Shown here one piece after another: positions 1 to 8,570 of a stretch of 64,000 bases of DNA. Each line of letters begins with the position of its first letter. The first letter of the stretch is position 1. The notes under the pieces were generated by a model that saw only the letters and a program-made list of their open reading frames with translations, did not search any database and was not told the DNA's origin. Made by a program: the position numbers and the translations under genes. The stretch is from CAILUG01 sp903844415. GTDB taxonomy: Bacteria > Pseudomonadota > Gammaproteobacteria > Pseudomonadales > Pseudohongiellaceae. The stretch covers positions 372,001 through 436,000 of the forward strand of contig CANJTS010000001.1 of NCBI GenBank assembly GCA_947477655.1. Direction: 5' to 3'.

Positions 1-292
1 CACCGCCGTTTTCATCACTACTTTGCATTAATGCCTGCATGCCCACACAAATGGCCAACACCGGTTTAAGCTTGACTTGTTCACGAAGAATTTCATCGAT
101 ACACAAGCGTTTGATTTCGCCCATGCAATCGCGCATGGCTCCCACACCAGGGAAGACCAAACGATCGGCAGCACGTAATATTGCAGGATCGGCAGTAATG
201 GAGACTTTTATGCCACGACCCACATGTTCGAGCGCTTTGGCTACGGAATGTAAATTCCCCATCCCATAGTCAATTACAGCGACGTGTTTCAT
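1..292 (-). CDS. hisH: Imidazole glycerol phosphate synthase glutaminase subunit HisH (partial)
   Basis: The gene runs off the left edge; only its first 97 codons are present. HisH hydrolyses glutamine and channels ammonia to HisF for imidazole ring closure in histidine synthesis. The N-terminus has the class I glutamine amidotransferase fold signature (VIDYGMGNLHSV), the oxyanion segment FPGVGA near residue 48 and the nucleophile loop CVGMQ with Cys82. The ATG at 292 follows the hisB stop by 37 bp on the same strand, so the two are probably cotranscribed. The lost C-terminus would carry the catalytic His and Glu, so intactness cannot be judged. Confidence 0.95.
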   Translation of the reverse strand, partial: MKHVAVIDYGMGNLHSVAKALEHVGRGIKVSITADPAILRAADRLVFPGVGAMRDCMGEIKRLCIDEILREQVKLKPVLAICVGMQALMQSSDENGG

Positions 293-329
293 TTATGCAG
301 CCATATGAATCTTACGAACAAAAACAGAA

Positions 330-926
330 CTAACCGGTGAGAGTGCCTTTAGTGGAAGGCACGGTTCCCGCCATGCGAGGATCGTGTTCAATCGCCATGC
401 GTACAGCACGACCAAAGGCCTTGAACACAGTTTCGATCTGATGATGAGCATTGTTACCACGCAGGTTATCGATATGCAGTGTTACTTTGGCGTGATTAAC
501 GAAACCCTGGAAAAACTCGAAAAACAAATCTACATCAAAATCGCCCACGGTGCCGCGTTTGAACGGGATATGGTATTCCAGCCCGGGCCGACCAGAAAAA
601 TCGATCACCACCCGTGATAAAGCTTCATCCAGTGGCACATAGGCATGTCCGTAACGGCGGATGCCGGTAAGGCTGAGCGCCTTGCCAATCGCCTGACCGA
701 GAGTAATGCCGATATCTTCCACCGTATGGTGAGCATCAATCTGTAAATCGCCATCGGCAACAATATCTAGATCAATCAAGCCATGCCGAGCCACTTGTTC
801 CAACATATGCTCCAGAAAAGGCAGGCCGGATTTCATGCTAAATTTGCCAGTGCCATCAATATTGACACTCACTTTGATACGAGTTTCGTTGGTATTGCGT
901 TCTACACTAGCCTTACGCTCAGACAT
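330..926 (-). CDS. hisB: Imidazoleglycerol-phosphate dehydratase HisB
   Basis: This cytosolic enzyme dehydrates imidazole glycerol phosphate to imidazole acetol phosphate in histidine synthesis. The 198-residue protein is the monofunctional type, without the phosphatase domain of E. coli HisB. Mn-binding signatures are visible: DAHHTVED in the first half and NAHHQIET in the second, plus FLEHMLEQ. The ATG at 926 is preferred because AGGAAA lies just upstream. An in-frame extension to 989 has no ribosome binding site and adds a non-conserved leader. hisH follows in the same direction. Confidence 0.97.
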   Translation of the reverse strand: MSERKASVERNTNETRIKVSVNIDGTGKFSMKSGLPFLEHMLEQVARHGLIDLDIVADGDLQIDAHHTVEDIGITLGQAIGKALSLTGIRRYGHAYVPLDEALSRVVIDFSGRPGLEYHIPFKRGTVGDFDVDLFFEFFQGFVNHAKVTLHIDNLRGNNAHHQIETVFKAFGRAVRMAIEHDPRMAGTVPSTKGTLTG

Positions 927-1122
927 GAAGGTTTCCTGACTGTGGCAACAATGGCGACGATTATACCGGCAAAACTGGAGGCACTTCACTGACTATTCGG
1001 TTGTACCGCAGTTTGAAATTGCATCGAACTGCGCCACTGCCAACTATTTGCTTGCGTATCAATCTACTTGCGCATCGTTATAATCACCAGCATTGCACCT
1101 GCCGGCGTCACACTCAGCACTT

Positions 1123-2178
1123 ATGCTTGACCACGAATTCAGCACTACTCTACTGACCTGGTTCGATCACCACGGCCGCAAACATTTACCCTGGCAACAG
1201 CAAGCAACTCCGTACCGGGTGTGGGTGTCGGAAATTATGCTGCAGCAGACCCAGGTGAATACTGTAATTCCCTACTATCAACGTTTTATGCAGCGTTTTC
1301 CTACTGTTGCCGCCTTGGCTGAGGCTGACGATGACACCGTATTGCATCATTGGGCTGGGCTTGGTTATTACGCCCGTGCGCGTAACTTGCATAAAACAGC
1401 GCAATTGGTGCTTCAGCAATATGCCGGTAAATTTCCAGAAACGATCGAACTATTAATTGCATTGCCCGGCATCGGCCGTTCCACAGCAGGCGCTATCATT
1501 GCGCTGGGCACACACCAGCGTGGGGTCATTTTGGATGGTAATGTCAAACGAGTATTGAGCCGTGTGTTTTGTGTGGAAGGCTGGCCCGACCAACCCAAGG
1601 TGCAAGAAAAACTTTGGCACTATGCCGACTCTCTGACACCCGTAGAGCGCTGCGCCGACTACACACAGGCCATTATGGATCTGGGAGCGACACTGTGCTC
1701 GCGCAGCAAACCAGCTTGCCCACTGTGCCCACTGTCAGTACTGTGTCAGGCTAACCAAAGCAATCGTACCGCCGAATTCCCGCATAAAAAACCCACCAAG
1801 GTACTGCCGATAAAAAGCACTTTTATGCTGATTTTTCATAATCAAATTGAGCAACAGGTGCTGCTGGAAAAACGCCCTCCGCAAGGTATTTGGGGCTCGC
1901 TCTGGAGTTTCCCTGAAACCGCCGACATCAGTAGTTTTGATCCCGCCTTGCACAGCCAGCTCATGCTCGATAATAACTCCACACGCCAGTGGCCCAGTGT
2001 CCGTCACACTTTTAGTCATTTTCATCTAGATATAACCCCAGTATTGATTCCATTGAGCAAGGGGCACATAAGTATCATGGAGAACGAACGTTGGCATTGG
2101 TATGATCTACGCCAACCTGCAGAACTTGGCCTGGCTGCACCAATAAAAAAGTTATTAAGCAAACTGGCTGCGCTCTGA
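1123..2178 (+). CDS. mutY: Adenine DNA glycosylase MutY
   Basis: MutY removes adenine mispaired with 8-oxoguanine or G in base excision repair. With the ATG at 1123 the protein has 351 residues and its key positions fall where E. coli has them: catalytic Glu37 (SEIMLQQT), the helix-hairpin-helix LPGIGRSTAGAI near 114-125, catalytic Asp138 (ILDGNVKRV), and the 4Fe-4S ligands Cys192, Cys199, Cys202 and Cys208. The C-terminal third is the NUDIX-like 8-oxoG recognition domain. A TTG at 1093 would add ten residues. yggX follows 39 bp downstream, a common pairing that links an iron-sulfur repair enzyme with iron trafficking. Confidence 0.97.
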   Translation: MLDHEFSTTLLTWFDHHGRKHLPWQQQATPYRVWVSEIMLQQTQVNTVIPYYQRFMQRFPTVAALAEADDDTVLHHWAGLGYYARARNLHKTAQLVLQQYAGKFPETIELLIALPGIGRSTAGAIIALGTHQRGVILDGNVKRVLSRVFCVEGWPDQPKVQEKLWHYADSLTPVERCADYTQAIMDLGATLCSRSKPACPLCPLSVLCQANQSNRTAEFPHKKPTKVLPIKSTFMLIFHNQIEQQVLLEKRPPQGIWGSLWSFPETADISSFDPALHSQLMLDNNSTRQWPSVRHTFSHFHLDITPVLIPLSKGHISIMENERWHWYDLRQPAELGLAAPIKKLLSKLAAL

Positions 2179-2217
2179 CAACGCGTTTCTTATACCCATA
2201 TTCATACCGAGACCCTC

Positions 2218-2496
2218 ATGCCTGCAAAAGTGTTTTGTCGAAAGTACCAAAAAGAACTGGAAGGCCTGGTTGTTCCGCCTTTTCCAGGCCCCAGAGGCCA
2301 AGACATCTTTACCAATATCTCAATGCAAGCTTGGCTGGAATGGCAGGCAAACCAGATACAACTGATCAACGAAAAGCAGCTCAGCATGATTAATCCAGAG
2401 CACCGCAAGTTTTTGCATGAGGAAATGGACAAATTTTTTTCCAATCAGGACTTCGCGAAAGCAGATGGTTATGTGCCAGAAACTAAAAAGCCCTGA
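2218..2496 (+). CDS. yggX: Probable Fe(2+)-trafficking protein YggX
   Basis: A 92-residue protein of the YggX family, which protects iron-sulfur clusters from oxidative damage and is proposed to handle labile iron. The hallmark start VFCRKYQKELEGL with its single conserved Cys, the central QDIFTNIS and the segment NPEHRKFL are all present. It lies 39 bp after mutY on the same strand, and an operon is likely. A short C-terminal tail (PETKKP) goes slightly beyond the usual end at GYVP. Confidence 0.95.
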   Translation: MPAKVFCRKYQKELEGLVVPPFPGPRGQDIFTNISMQAWLEWQANQIQLINEKQLSMINPEHRKFLHEEMDKFFSNQDFAKADGYVPETKKP

Positions 2497-2537
2497 TCCA
2501 CATATTGAATAGCCACAAGGGATTAACGGATTCAGCC

Positions 2538-2566
2538 TTGACTCATGCAACCCGCGCGGGTTTAAT
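2538..2566 (+). promoter_or_regulatory. Promoter for tRNA-Phe
   Basis: TTGACT (2538-2543), a 17-bp spacer and TTTAAT (2561-2566) match sigma-70 consensus well. The bases after the -10 box are GC-rich (ACGCGCC), the discriminator type usual at stringently controlled stable RNA promoters. The predicted start near 2573 would give a leader of about 115 nt before the tRNA. Inferred from sequence only. Confidence 0.6.
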
Positions 2567-2687
2567 ACGCGCCTTTCGCGTCAGCCCAATAGGAGCGATT
2601 AGCGGTAAGGAAATCGCAAGGAATCGTGCAAGCGCACGACATCTTAAGGATAGAAGCAAGTAGTGCCGCTAGTGTTTAGAAGAGAAT

Positions 2688-2763
2688 GCCCAAGTAGCTC
2701 AGTCGGTAGAGCAAGGGATTGAAAATCCCTGTGTCGGTGGTTCAATTCCGCCCTTGGGCACCA
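2688..2763 (+). tRNA. tRNA-Phe (anticodon GAA)
   Basis: A 76-nt cloverleaf: acceptor stem GCCCAAG/CTTGGGC, anticodon stem AGGGA/TCCCT with loop TTGAAAA and anticodon GAA at 2721-2723, T arm GGTGG-TTCAATT-CCGCC with one G-T pair, discriminator A at 2760 and an encoded CCA at 2761-2763. It stands alone between yggX and the nucleotidase gene with its own promoter upstream. Confidence 0.97.
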
Positions 2764-3035
2764 CTTCTGGACCCCACCTCGTAAGCTCATACAAAATCAG
2801 CCCGCTTTTCTTCAAGCCCTCAACGAGCATCGTTGTTCGTAAGATAGTCAGAGAAATCGAGTCGCAAGCTTTGCTGCAGACTTCTCGCTTCAGCCTCAAG
2901 CTTACGCAGGGTTTCCGATAGCAGCCGTGTAGGCCGGGTGCCAGCCAGCTACACTAGCATGACGAAGTAAAGCAGGGGCTACCAACAGCAACTCCTCCTA
3001 TAATGCCCAGCATTATAACGAGGAAGCAGGGGCGC
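2764..3035. other. Gap downstream of tRNA-Phe with a possible coding remnant
   Basis: No convincing gene lies here. On the minus strand a stop-free run of about 42 codons (roughly 2820-2955) reads like a protein C-terminus rich in Glu, Leu, Gln and Arg, containing LRKLEAEARSLQQSLRLDF, with no start codon or ribosome binding site. tRNA 3' ends are common integration sites, so this may be debris of a lost element, but no att repeat or recombinase motif was found. Confidence 0.25.
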
Positions 3036-3686
3036 ATGGTTAACTGGTCACAGATCGATACGGTGTTGCTGGATATGGATGGCACCTTGCTCGATTTACA
3101 TTTTGATAATTATTTTTGGCTGGAATTTTTGCCCGTGCGTTACGCTGCCCATCATGGCTGCGACGAGGCAACGGCGCGCAAGTATCTGATTAATTTGTCT
3201 GACTCTCTGCAGGGTACCCTTAACTGGTATTGCCTCGATTATTGGAGCGCCCGTGTCGACATCGACATTGCCGCACTTAAAACAGAAATTAAGCATTTGA
3301 TTCGCTTCCGGCCCGGCGCTCTGGATTTTCTGACCTTTCTGCAAGCCCAGGGTAAAGCTTTGTTGCTGGTAACCAATGCCCATCCCAAAGCTTTGGAAAT
3401 TAAGCTACTGGCTTCCGGCCTAGATAGACAACAACTCACCTGTTTCAGTTCGCATCAATTGCTACTGGCTAAGGAGAACACCGGCTTCTGGCATCGCCTG
3501 CGCACACATGCCAAGCTCGATTACTCCCGCTGCTTGTTCATAGACGACAGCCTCAGTGTATTGCGCTGCGCCAAGACCGAAGGTGTACATAATGTTATAC
3601 ATATCCTGCAACCGGACACCACCTTGGCAGTGCGGCCTAGATCAGAGTTTCCTGGGATCGTCCATTTTCAGGAGTTGATGGCCTAA
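3036..3686 (+). CDS. yrfG: GMP/IMP nucleotidase, HAD superfamily (YrfG-like)
   Basis: A 216-residue haloacid dehalogenase-type hydrolase. Motif I is LLDMDGTLLDL with nucleophile and acid Asp residues, motif II LLVTNAHPKAL, and motif IV FIDDSLSVL. The cap segment HFDNYFWLEFLP and overall length (E. coli YrfG is about 222) point to YrfG, which dephosphorylates GMP and IMP. The ATG at 3036 follows AGGAAGCAGGGG; an upstream ATG at 3003 has no ribosome binding site. The stop overlaps the next ATG (TAATG), so translation is probably coupled to hslR, the usual YrfG partner. Confidence 0.9.
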   Translation: MVNWSQIDTVLLDMDGTLLDLHFDNYFWLEFLPVRYAAHHGCDEATARKYLINLSDSLQGTLNWYCLDYWSARVDIDIAALKTEIKHLIRFRPGALDFLTFLQAQGKALLLVTNAHPKALEIKLLASGLDRQQLTCFSSHQLLLAKENTGFWHRLRTHAKLDYSRCLFIDDSLSVLRCAKTEGVHNVIHILQPDTTLAVRPRSEFPGIVHFQELMA

Positions 3687-4114
3687 TGAAACAAACTATA
3701 AGTAAAACCAGTTCTGCACCGGCCCTCGCGAGTATTCGCATCGACAAATGGTTGTGGGCAGCACGCTTTTTCAAAACTCGCTCACTGGCAAAGCAAGCAA
3801 TCGATGGTGGCAAAGTCCATTGCAATGGCGAACACTGCAAATGCAGCCGCGAAATTGCTGTGGGGTTTGAGCTGTGTATCCGGCAGGGTGAGGATGAACG
3901 CACGGTGTTGGTGCAAGGTTTGTCTAACTTACGCCAAGGCGCGCCCCAGGCAGCTTTGCTCTATGCAGAAACACCCGCCAGCCTCGCCAAACGCACCCAA
4001 CTGGCCGCCGAACGCCAGGCGCAAAATGCCATGGCTAACCCCCATGCAGGCCGACCCACCAAACAAGATCGCCGCCTTATTCAGCGTTTCAAAAGGGATA
4101 GCCTTGAATCTTAG
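3686..4114 (+). CDS. hslR: Ribosome-associated heat shock protein Hsp15 (HslR)
   Basis: Hsp15 binds free 50S subunits carrying stalled nascent chains and helps recycle them. The 142-residue protein opens with an S4 RNA-binding domain (SIRIDKWLWAARFFKTRSLA, residues about 16-35, then GGKVHCNG) and ends in a basic tail with GRPTKQDRRLI, as in the family. Its start overlaps the stop of the nucleotidase gene by one base. Confidence 0.95.
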   Translation: MKQTISKTSSAPALASIRIDKWLWAARFFKTRSLAKQAIDGGKVHCNGEHCKCSREIAVGFELCIRQGEDERTVLVQGLSNLRQGAPQAALLYAETPASLAKRTQLAAERQAQNAMANPHAGRPTKQDRRLIQRFKRDSLES

Positions 4115-4165
4115 GTTTTAGCGCTTTACTTAACTCGTTGCTCATGTGGCATAATGATGAGCCGC

Positions 4166-4207
4166 AAAAATATGGACGTAGCCTTATGCATAAACTCCAT
4201 ATTTTTT
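4166..4207 (+). terminator. AT-rich hairpin with T run downstream of hslR
   Basis: AAAAATATGGA (4166-4176) is complementary to TCCATATTTTT (4196-4206) around a 19-nt loop, and the 3' arm ends in six Ts. The position 50 bp after hslR fits an intrinsic terminator for yrfG-hslR. The stem is weak because it is AT-rich. The remaining gap to gshA shows nothing beyond the gshA ribosome binding site. Confidence 0.45.
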
Positions 4208-4364
4208 GAATACTTACAACATCGCTGCTAGCAACTTTAAACGCCAACTGCAGGTGCAGCGACCAGCCTGGCGGCCTGTAGAAGGTGAAGTGGCAACAAC
4301 GGCATAGATCAAATTAGCAGTTGCAGGTGCGATTGCCAGACCCGCTCTAATCAGGAAGTTTCTT

Positions 4365-5933
4365 TTGTCAGCACAATTAAAGCGCAATCTTTCCATGCTG
4401 AAACAAACTTCAGGCATCTCGTGCCTGACCCAAATCAGCCATGGTCTGGAAAAAGAAAGTCTGCGAATAAACCCCGCTGGCCAGCTGGCCCAGAGCCTGC
4501 ATCCTGCAGGCCTAGGATCAGCGTTGACACATCCCTGCATCACCACCGATTTTTCCGAAGCACTGATGGAGTTTATTACTCCGGTTTACCACAGCCCGAA
4601 AGACAGCCTTGCGTTTCTAGCAGACGTACACACTTTTACCTTTTCACAATTGCCCCGGGAAGAATTGCTGTGGACCTCCAGCATGCCGTGTGTAATTACT
4701 GAAGACGCCAGCATTCCCCTTGCTCAGTACGGCACTTCCAACATCGGCCGCCTGAAAACGCTGTACCGAAATGGACTTGGGTTTCGCTACGGTCGCACCA
4801 TGCAGACAATTGCGGGCATCCATTACAATTTTTCACTGCCGGATGAGTTTTGGAGCCTCTACCAAACCCAACTAGGTACCACTGCACCATTACAACAATT
4901 CAAGACCGAGCAATATTTTGCACTTATCCGCAATTTTCGCCGTTACTCCTGGCTGCTTATTTATTTGTTTGGTGCGTCGCCTGCTCTGTGCAAAAGTTTT
5001 GTGCGTAATAACCCCAACCACGGCCTGGAAAACTACGATGACTGGTCTCTGTATTTACCCTACGGCACATCTTTACGCATGGGTGATCTAGGTTATACGA
5101 GCAAGGCACAGGCTGGTCTATACATCAGTTACAACAGTCTCGACCAATATACCGACGGTTTACAAAAGGCCATCAAGACTCCGTACGAACCTTATGCCCA
5201 TTTTGTCAGCCCCGATGGTGCGCCCACTCAGCTCAATGCTAATGTGCTGCAAATTGAGAATGAATTTTACGGCACCATCAGGCCCAAACGTATTGCCGCT
5301 TCCGGGAAGAGGCCAGTGCAGGCACTGCGGGAAGAAGGTGTGGAATATATCGAAGTAAGATGCCTAGATCTCAATCCGTTTCTGCCTCTTGGTATTGATG
5401 AGGCTCAGATGACCTTTCTCAATTGTTTCCTGTTGTTCTGCCTGTTGCGCAGCAGCCCACTGTCCGACAGCGATGAATTTCATACGATTGATGCCAACCT
5501 AAAAGCTGTAGTCAAACAAGGCCGCGACCCTGCACTGCAACTCACAGATGCTGGCAATACCGTCAAGATGCGGGATTGGGCGCATGATATTCTGGCAGAA
5601 ATTGCTGATATTGCTCTCTTGATGGATAACATCCATGGCACTACCAGTCATAGTGCTGCCACCCGCGAACAGGTGGCAAAAATTACCAATAGTGAACTCA
5701 CCCCCTCAGCTAAAGTGCTGCAACGTATGCGCGAACTCAAAACCCCCTATTTCCAGTTCGCCATGAATCAGTCCCTCGCCCACAGCGACTATTTCCGCGG
5801 CCTAAAATTGAGCACGGACAAAATGACCAATTTTGAGATCATGAGTCAAACCGCCAATCAGCAACGTATCAATATCGAACAACTTGATAAGCTGGATTTT
5901 GCCACTTATCTGCACAATATGAATAACAGTTAG
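4365..5933 (+). CDS. gshA: Glutamate-cysteine ligase GshA
   Basis: GshA makes gamma-glutamylcysteine from Glu, Cys and ATP, the first step of glutathione synthesis; gshB, the second step, lies at 32.4 kb. The 522-residue length matches the E. coli-type enzyme (518). Family signatures include LEKESLRI near the N-terminus, FSEALMEFITP, QTIAGIHYNFSLP, VRNNPNHGLENYD and EYIEVRCLDLNPF. A TTG at 4365 is favoured: AGGAAG sits 6 bp upstream, while the next ATG (4395) has no such site. dsbB follows after 12 bp. Confidence 0.97.
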   Translation: MSAQLKRNLSMLKQTSGISCLTQISHGLEKESLRINPAGQLAQSLHPAGLGSALTHPCITTDFSEALMEFITPVYHSPKDSLAFLADVHTFTFSQLPREELLWTSSMPCVITEDASIPLAQYGTSNIGRLKTLYRNGLGFRYGRTMQTIAGIHYNFSLPDEFWSLYQTQLGTTAPLQQFKTEQYFALIRNFRRYSWLLIYLFGASPALCKSFVRNNPNHGLENYDDWSLYLPYGTSLRMGDLGYTSKAQAGLYISYNSLDQYTDGLQKAIKTPYEPYAHFVSPDGAPTQLNANVLQIENEFYGTIRPKRIAASGKRPVQALREEGVEYIEVRCLDLNPFLPLGIDEAQMTFLNCFLLFCLLRSSPLSDSDEFHTIDANLKAVVKQGRDPALQLTDAGNTVKMRDWAHDILAEIADIALLMDNIHGTTSHSAATREQVAKITNSELTPSAKVLQRMRELKTPYFQFAMNQSLAHSDYFRGLKLSTDKMTNFEIMSQTANQQRINIEQLDKLDFATYLHNMNNS

Positions 5934-5945
5934 AGAACCTACCCA

Positions 5946-6440
5946 ATGCCCTTTCTCACTACACGCCTGTTAAGCCTCTACACTTTCCTGTTCTGTGTGG
6001 CCTTGCTTGGTATAGCCTTGTACATGGAACACGTAATGATGCTAGAGCCGTGTCATTTGTGCATAATGCAGCGCGTATTTTTTATCGGTGTGGGCTTAGT
6101 TGCACTGGCTGCTTTCGTTCATAACCCGCAATTAAAAGGCAAATTGATCTACGGCCTGAGTACAACCGCATTGGCTGTGGCAGGCAGTGGTTTCGCCATT
6201 CGTCAGATTTATTTACAACACCTCCCAAAAGATCAAGTGCCCGCTTGCGGCCCCAGCCTTAGTTACATGCTGGAAGAGTTTCCGTTGTCTGAAGTACTTC
6301 AAGTTATGTTTTCAGGTGATGGTAATTGCGCTGAAATTCAGTGGCAGGATCCCATTCTGCATCTGAGCATTGCCCAATGGTCCCTGACCGCTTTTGTCAT
6401 GTTGGCGGGTGTAAGTTTGTATCAGGCATTGCGAAAATAA
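5946..6440 (+). CDS. dsbB: Disulfide bond formation protein DsbB
   Basis: This inner-membrane quinone reductase re-oxidises periplasmic DsbA. The 164-residue protein has four predicted membrane helices. The first periplasmic loop has the CxxC pair Cys36/Cys39 (EPCHLC) and the second loop the pair Cys101 (VPACGPS) and Cys128 (GNCAEI), so the electron-transfer cysteines are all present. It follows gshA closely and precedes rsd; Pseudomonas likewise keeps a dsbB-type gene next to algQ. Confidence 0.96.
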   Translation: MPFLTTRLLSLYTFLFCVALLGIALYMEHVMMLEPCHLCIMQRVFFIGVGLVALAAFVHNPQLKGKLIYGLSTTALAVAGSGFAIRQIYLQHLPKDQVPACGPSLSYMLEEFPLSEVLQVMFSGDGNCAEIQWQDPILHLSIAQWSLTAFVMLAGVSLYQALRK

Positions 6441-6523
6441 TTTTGAGCAAAGAGGCAAAAGCTCTCCTATAGTTGAAATGGATCATTTCACTATTTGTTT
6501 GTAGTACTTGGAGCGCTTTTCCA

Positions 6524-7024
6524 ATGCACCTTGCAACTCAACCACTTGCTCGTAGTAACCATGGCCACGTACTTGGCACATTGATCGACAAATGGCGTAA
6601 CCAGCGCTTATCCCTGCGGCAGAATTTACTGCAACTGATTAGCTGCCAACTTTTACCTGCAGCCGCCCACGAACAAGAAACCTTCCTGCAATCCTTATGT
6701 ATTGAACTAATTGATTACGTTTCAAGTGGCCACTTTGGGGTTTACGGCACTATCTTCCGGCAACAAGCCGAACCGGACCAAGAGATGCAAGGCTTATTGG
6801 CCAACCTGTATCGCAGTATTGGCAGCTCTACTGACATGGTGCTTAACTTCAATACCAAGTACGAAACATCTAAAGGTCACGCACAAACTGGTTCCTTATC
6901 CGAAGACCTTAACAAATTGACGCGCTCCCTGCTGGTGCGTTTTGCCTTGGAAGAACAACTGCTGGAACTCTCGCTGGGCAGCAACTCTTGCTGGGAGCAG
7001 TGCCCCATATTCGTGCCGTCATAG
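6524..7024 (+). CDS. rsd: Anti-sigma-70 factor Rsd/AlgQ family
   Basis: Members bind the housekeeping sigma factor and modulate its competition with alternative sigma factors; the Pseudomonas homologue AlgQ also affects alginate and virulence genes. The 166-residue helical protein has the family segments LIDKWRNQRLSLRQNLLQLI, LCIELIDYVSSGHFGVY and the helix LVRFALEEQLLEL. The ATG at 6524 has a GGAG about 10 bp upstream; a TTG at 6473 would add 17 residues and has no site. The C-terminus (SCWEQCPIFVPS) is not conserved. Confidence 0.9.
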   Translation: MHLATQPLARSNHGHVLGTLIDKWRNQRLSLRQNLLQLISCQLLPAAAHEQETFLQSLCIELIDYVSSGHFGVYGTIFRQQAEPDQEMQGLLANLYRSIGSSTDMVLNFNTKYETSKGHAQTGSLSEDLNKLTRSLLVRFALEEQLLELSLGSNSCWEQCPIFVPS

Positions 7025-7101
7025 ACTTAATTCAGGCTTCCATTTACAGTAGCTGACCTTTCCAAATACAGACCAACCTTGGTCTCGACCGGAGTCTGAT
7101 T

Positions 7102-8112
7102 TTGCACAGTAGTTCCTACAACCGTCGTTATCCTCAAACCCGCATGCGACGTATGCGTCATGATGACTTCAGTCGGCGCTTGATGCGGGAAACCATCTTA
7201 ACTCCCGACGACCTGATATATCCGATGTTCGTTGTCGAAGGCAAAGGTGAACGCCAAACTATTGCGTCCATGCCCGGCATTGAAAGATTAAGCATTGACC
7301 AATTGGTGCTTGAAGCCAAACAAATTTACGCGCTGGGAATTCCGGCTATTGCCCTATTTCCGGTGGCTAATCCTGCCTGCAAATCACTGGATGGCCGTGA
7401 AGCCTACAATCCAGATGGCCTGGCGCAACGTGCAGTCAAAGCCATCAAAGATGCGTGCCCGGAGCTTGGTGTTATTACAGATGTTGCGCTCGACCCTTTC
7501 ACCACCCATGGTCAGGACGGCATTACTGATAGCAGCGGTTATGTTATCAATGATGCAACTGTTGAAGTGTTGATCAAACAGGCACTGTCGCATGCCGAAG
7601 CAGGTGTCGATATTGTCGCGCCATCAGACATGATGGATGGACGTATTCGCGCCATCCGCACAGCACTCGAAAGCGCAGGCCATATCCATACGCGTATTCT
7701 TGCCTACTCTGCCAAATATGCTTCCGCCTATTACGGTCCGTTTCGCGATGCGGTGGGTTCAGCAGGAAATCTCGGCAATAGCACCAAGGAAAACTATCAA
7801 ATGGATCCTGCCAATGCCCGCGAAGCCCTCCATGAAGTTGCTCTCGATCTAGAAGAGGGTGCTGACATGGTGATGATCAAACCCGGCCTGCCGTATCTTG
7901 ATATTGTAAAGGCTGTGAAAGATGAGTTCGGAGTGCCTACTTTTGTTTACCAGGTGAGCGGTGAATATGCGATGCACATGGCGGCTTTCGACTTAGGTTG
8001 GCTAGATGCAGATAAAGTGATGTTCGAATCTACCCTAGCCATCAAACGCGCTGGGGCTGATGCGATTCTCACTTATTTTGCACGCAGCCTAGCGCAAAAA
8101 CTGTCAGGCTGA
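7102..8112 (+). CDS. hemB: Delta-aminolevulinic acid dehydratase (porphobilinogen synthase) HemB
   Basis: HemB condenses two 5-aminolevulinate molecules to porphobilinogen, upstream of the hemCD steps encoded at 14-16 kb. The active-site lysines are Lys205 (SAKYASAYYGPFRDA) and Lys260 (MIKPGLPYLD), at the same positions as in P. aeruginosa. The metal loop reads DVALDPFTTHGQDG, with Asp in place of the Zn-binding cysteines of E. coli, which predicts the Mg-dependent Pseudomonas type. TTG start at 7102 with GGAG 7 bp upstream; 336 residues. Confidence 0.97.
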   Translation: MHSSSYNRRYPQTRMRRMRHDDFSRRLMRETILTPDDLIYPMFVVEGKGERQTIASMPGIERLSIDQLVLEAKQIYALGIPAIALFPVANPACKSLDGREAYNPDGLAQRAVKAIKDACPELGVITDVALDPFTTHGQDGITDSSGYVINDATVEVLIKQALSHAEAGVDIVAPSDMMDGRIRAIRTALESAGHIHTRILAYSAKYASAYYGPFRDAVGSAGNLGNSTKENYQMDPANAREALHEVALDLEEGADMVMIKPGLPYLDIVKAVKDEFGVPTFVYQVSGEYAMHMAAFDLGWLDADKVMFESTLAIKRAGADAILTYFARSLAQKLSG

Positions 8113-8131
8113 GATATTTAATCCCGCCCAC

Positions 8132-8159
8132 TTGATAAGTTTGCACCATCCCTTATTAT
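8132..8159 (+). promoter_or_regulatory. Promoter for trxA
   Basis: TTGATA (8132-8137), a 16-bp spacer and TATTAT (8154-8159) form a good sigma-70-type promoter between hemB and trxA. A start near 8166 would give a leader of about 45 nt, in which AGAAGGAAAATTT immediately precedes the trxA ATG. Confidence 0.55.
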
Positions 8160-8210
8160 TTAACTGTTAAAAAAATTCCCCTTATTGAATATCTACCAGA
8201 AGGAAAATTT

Positions 8211-8537
8211 ATGAGCCCACATTTGTCACATGTAACTGATGCAAGTTTTGAAGAAGATGTATTAAAAGCAACCGGCCCTGTGCTGGTAGATTTTTGGGCA
8301 CAATGGTGTGGGCCCTGCAAAATGATTGCGCCAGTACTAGACGAATTGGCCGAAGAATATGCAGGTAAATTGAAAATCGTTAAACTCGATGTAGATGGCA
8401 ATTCGGCAACCCCCAGCAAATACAATGTTAAAGGCATACCCACATTGATCATTTTTAAAAATGGTAATGTGGAAGCCAAGAAAGTGGGCGCCTTGTCCAA
8501 ATCACAACTGGCTGCTTTTATAGAAAGCACTATATAA
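8211..8537 (+). CDS. trxA: Thioredoxin 1
   Basis: A general cytosolic disulfide reductase. The 108-residue length and the motif FWAQWCGPCKMIAP, with redox Cys33 and Cys36, are canonical, as are KLDVDGN and the cis-proline segment KGIPTLIIFKNG. It has its own predicted promoter, an AAGGA ribosome binding site and a terminator 10 bp after the stop, so it is probably monocistronic. Rho follows downstream, as in many gammaproteobacteria. Confidence 0.98.
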   Translation: MSPHLSHVTDASFEEDVLKATGPVLVDFWAQWCGPCKMIAPVLDELAEEYAGKLKIVKLDVDGNSATPSKYNVKGIPTLIIFKNGNVEAKKVGALSKSQLAAFIESTI

Positions 8538-8546
8538 ATCTTACAC

Positions 8547-8570
8547 GGGGTTGCATACAGCCCCCCTTTT
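8547..8570 (+). terminator. Intrinsic terminator after trxA
   Basis: GGGGTTG (8547-8553) pairs with CAGCCCC (8558-8564), with one G-T pair and loop CATA, followed by CC and TTTT. It lies 10 bp after the trxA stop and should separate trxA transcription from the rho leader. Confidence 0.7.

Noticed and set aside
4214..4546. 110-codon minus-strand frame upstream of and inside gshA
   Set aside because: Most of it is antisense to conserved gshA codons; no ribosome binding site or recognisable domain.
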